From contig JAIOYM010000059.1 of assembly GCA_021741085.1 (NCBI GenBank), positions 1 to 6,730 of the forward strand: a DNA stretch of 6,730 nt, written 5' to 3'. Below, piece by piece: positions 5,865 to 6,730 of this stretch; the stretch's first letter is position 1; each line of letters starts with the position of its first letter. Source of the stretch: Rickettsiaceae bacterium (GTDB lineage Bacteria > Pseudomonadota > Alphaproteobacteria > Rickettsiales > Rickettsiaceae). The position numbers were made by a program, and so were the translations under genes. Below the pieces are notes generated by a model that had not been told where the DNA came from, did not search any database, and saw only the letters and a list, made by a program, of their open reading frames with translations.

Positions 5865-6656
5865 TTGGAAATATCACTTCTTGGAAAGACTGCTTTAATA
5901 ACGGGTGGAGCAAGGGGATTGGGAAAATCATTTGTAGAATCACTTTCGGATTCTGGGTCTTTCGTATATTTCACATCTAGAAATATAGAATTAATTCGTG
6001 CTCTCGAAGCAGAACTTAATAGTTCGGTAGTGAAAGTTAGGGGAATACATGTTGATGTGACTGCTAATGGCGCAAAAGAATATATTTCTAATGTTTTGAC
6101 CAACGACAACAAAAATATAGATATTTTAATTAACAACGTAGGCGATGCAATGAAACTAGATGCGTTTGAGTCAAATATGGAGAAATGGCAAGACGTAATA
6201 AATTTGAATTTCTTAACTCATGTAGATCTGATTAACTATTTTTTGGTACACATGAAGAAAAATAATTGGGGTCGAATAATTAATATCACTTCGATAGCTG
6301 GTTTAGAGGTGAGTGGGCCTCCAGCTTTCAATGTTTCTAAGGCAGCCCTGACATCTTATACACGGTCGGTTGGGAGGTTATTAGCAATTGAAAATCCAGG
6401 CATTGTCATGACTGCAGTTGCCCCTGGGATCATTGCAACTAAAGAAGGGCATTGGGAGCAAATGGAGAAAACTGATCCTAAGCACGTTAAGAATTACATG
6501 GAGTCAAGGGCGGCGCTAAAAAGATTTGGAACAGAGAGCGAAATTTCAGGAATCGTAACCTTCTTAAGTTCAGAATTGGCTTCGTTTTTTCATGGTGCAA
6601 TTATCCAAGTTGATGGAGGTCAATCCAGAAGTTACATGCCACATACCTACCTGTGA
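5865..6656 (+). CDS. Classical SDR (FabG-like fold) with Phe in place of the catalytic Tyr
   Basis: A 263-residue classical short-chain dehydrogenase/reductase. T13GGARGLG20 is the cofactor motif, SRN (38-40) after strand two favours NADP(H), D64-V is the adenine-ring position, and NNVG (90-93) is canonical. Of the catalytic tetrad N115, S143 (NITSIAG) and K159 are present, but YxxxK reads F155NVSK159 (codon TTC). VAPGII (185-190) and the C-terminal VDGG (249-252) are intact, so the protein looks folded and under constraint rather than decayed. By family it would oxidise or reduce a hydroxyl/keto group, here presumably on a sugar intermediate. Loss of the Tyr hydroxyl should cripple ordinary SDR chemistry, so it may be a non-redox or binding protein, or use another acid/base. 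The start is TTG directly after the upstream TAA, with GGAG five bases before. A further gene follows 29 bp on. Confidence 0.87.
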   Translation: MEISLLGKTALITGGARGLGKSFVESLSDSGSFVYFTSRNIELIRALEAELNSSVVKVRGIHVDVTANGAKEYISNVLTNDNKNIDILINNVGDAMKLDAFESNMEKWQDVINLNFLTHVDLINYFLVHMKKNNWGRIINITSIAGLEVSGPPAFNVSKAALTSYTRSVGRLLAIENPGIVMTAVAPGIIATKEGHWEQMEKTDPKHVKNYMESRAALKRFGTESEISGIVTFLSSELASFFHGAIIQVDGGQSRSYMPHTYL

Positions 6657-6674
6657 TACTCTTATTAAGCAGAG

Positions 6675-6680
6675 AAAAGG
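6675..6680 (+). promoter_or_regulatory. Shine-Dalgarno of the last, partial gene
   Basis: AAAAGG, five bases before the ATG at 6686, good for this window and the main reason to call a gene there. The 29-bp gap before the ATG holds no terminator-like hairpin, so the operon probably continues. Confidence 0.55.
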
Positions 6681-6685
6681 TATAG

Positions 6686-6730
6686 ATGCTGTTAAATAAA
6701 GAATTACGAAAAAAGATTGCCTGGATGACT
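6686..6730 (+). CDS. Start of a further operon gene (partial, 15 codons; product not identifiable)
   Basis: An ATG with a well-placed AAAAGG opens a frame that has no stop up to the window edge. It encodes MLLNKELRKKIAWMT. The ELRKKI...M pattern resembles the first helix of N-terminal transketolase subunits, which occur as split pairs in some surface-sugar clusters. Fifteen residues cannot establish this, so it is only a guess. If it were a transketolase it would fit the GmhA-like gene, since transketolase makes sedoheptulose 7-phosphate. Same strand as, and closely following, the SDR gene. Confidence 0.5.
   Translation, partial: MLLNKELRKKIAWMT

Noticed and set aside
5669..6136. Minus-strand open frame of 155 codons
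   Set aside because: Antisense to the end of the methyltransferase gene and the start of the SDR gene, both with strong motifs there; no recognisable features.
5865..6656. Classical SDR as a pseudogene because of the missing Tyr
   Set aside because: Full length, all other motifs intact, good Shine-Dalgarno and operon position; a single substitution is not evidence of decay.
1..6730. Mobile elements, CRISPR arrays, tRNA/rRNA genes, riboswitches
   Set aside because: No repeat arrays, transposase-like frames, terminal inverted repeats or RNA-like folds were noticed, and coding density leaves almost no room for them.

Overview
The window is a stretch of an AT-rich (roughly one third G+C by eye) bacterial genome holding a dense nucleotide-sugar biosynthesis locus, of the kind found inside LPS O-antigen, capsule or other surface-glycan clusters. 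Almost every base is coding. Nothing here identifies the genus. Low G+C, GTG and TTG starts and a heptose-like gene set would fit an AT-rich Gram-negative such as a spirochaete or a marine proteobacterium, but that is only a guess. No transposase, integrase, tRNA, rRNA, CRISPR array or clear intrinsic terminator was seen.

Layout: two gene sets diverge from an AT-rich gap at about 3280-3293. On the minus strand, in transcription order, are a SIS-domain sugar-phosphate isomerase (GmhA-like), an RmlB/GMD-like NDP-sugar 4,6-dehydratase family protein, an extended-SDR NDP-sugar epimerase/dehydratase, and a fused cytidylyltransferase-PfkB sugar kinase that runs off the left edge. Gaps between them are 6, 5 and 0 bp. 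On the plus strand are an RmlD-like SDR reductase, a WbuC-type cupin, a zinc-binding sugar C-methyltransferase-like protein, a classical SDR, and the first 15 codons of one more gene. These overlap by 1 bp and 11 bp, then abut with 0 bp, then are separated by 29 bp. Each strand therefore looks like one operon.

How the genes may work together (inference): the isomerase would supply a sugar 7-phosphate-like substrate. The fused kinase/nucleotidyltransferase would phosphorylate and activate it to an NDP-sugar, probably an NDP-heptose or relative. The dehydratase/epimerase/reductase enzymes and the C-methyltransferase homologue would then remodel it into a deoxy, epimerised and possibly branched sugar for a surface glycan. 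No glycosyltransferase, flippase or heptose bisphosphate phosphatase is present in the window.

The most notable points are active-site departures and domain architecture. The classical SDR has Phe where the catalytic Tyr should be. The dehydratase-like protein has YxxxR in place of YxxxK and TPE in place of the TDE/TSE dehydratase triad. The methyltransferase has HHQH where characterised sugar C3-methyltransferases have YHEH. The kinase/cytidylyltransferase has its two domains in the reverse order to classical HldE. These may mark a divergent sugar pathway, but each residue change could also be normal for its subfamily.
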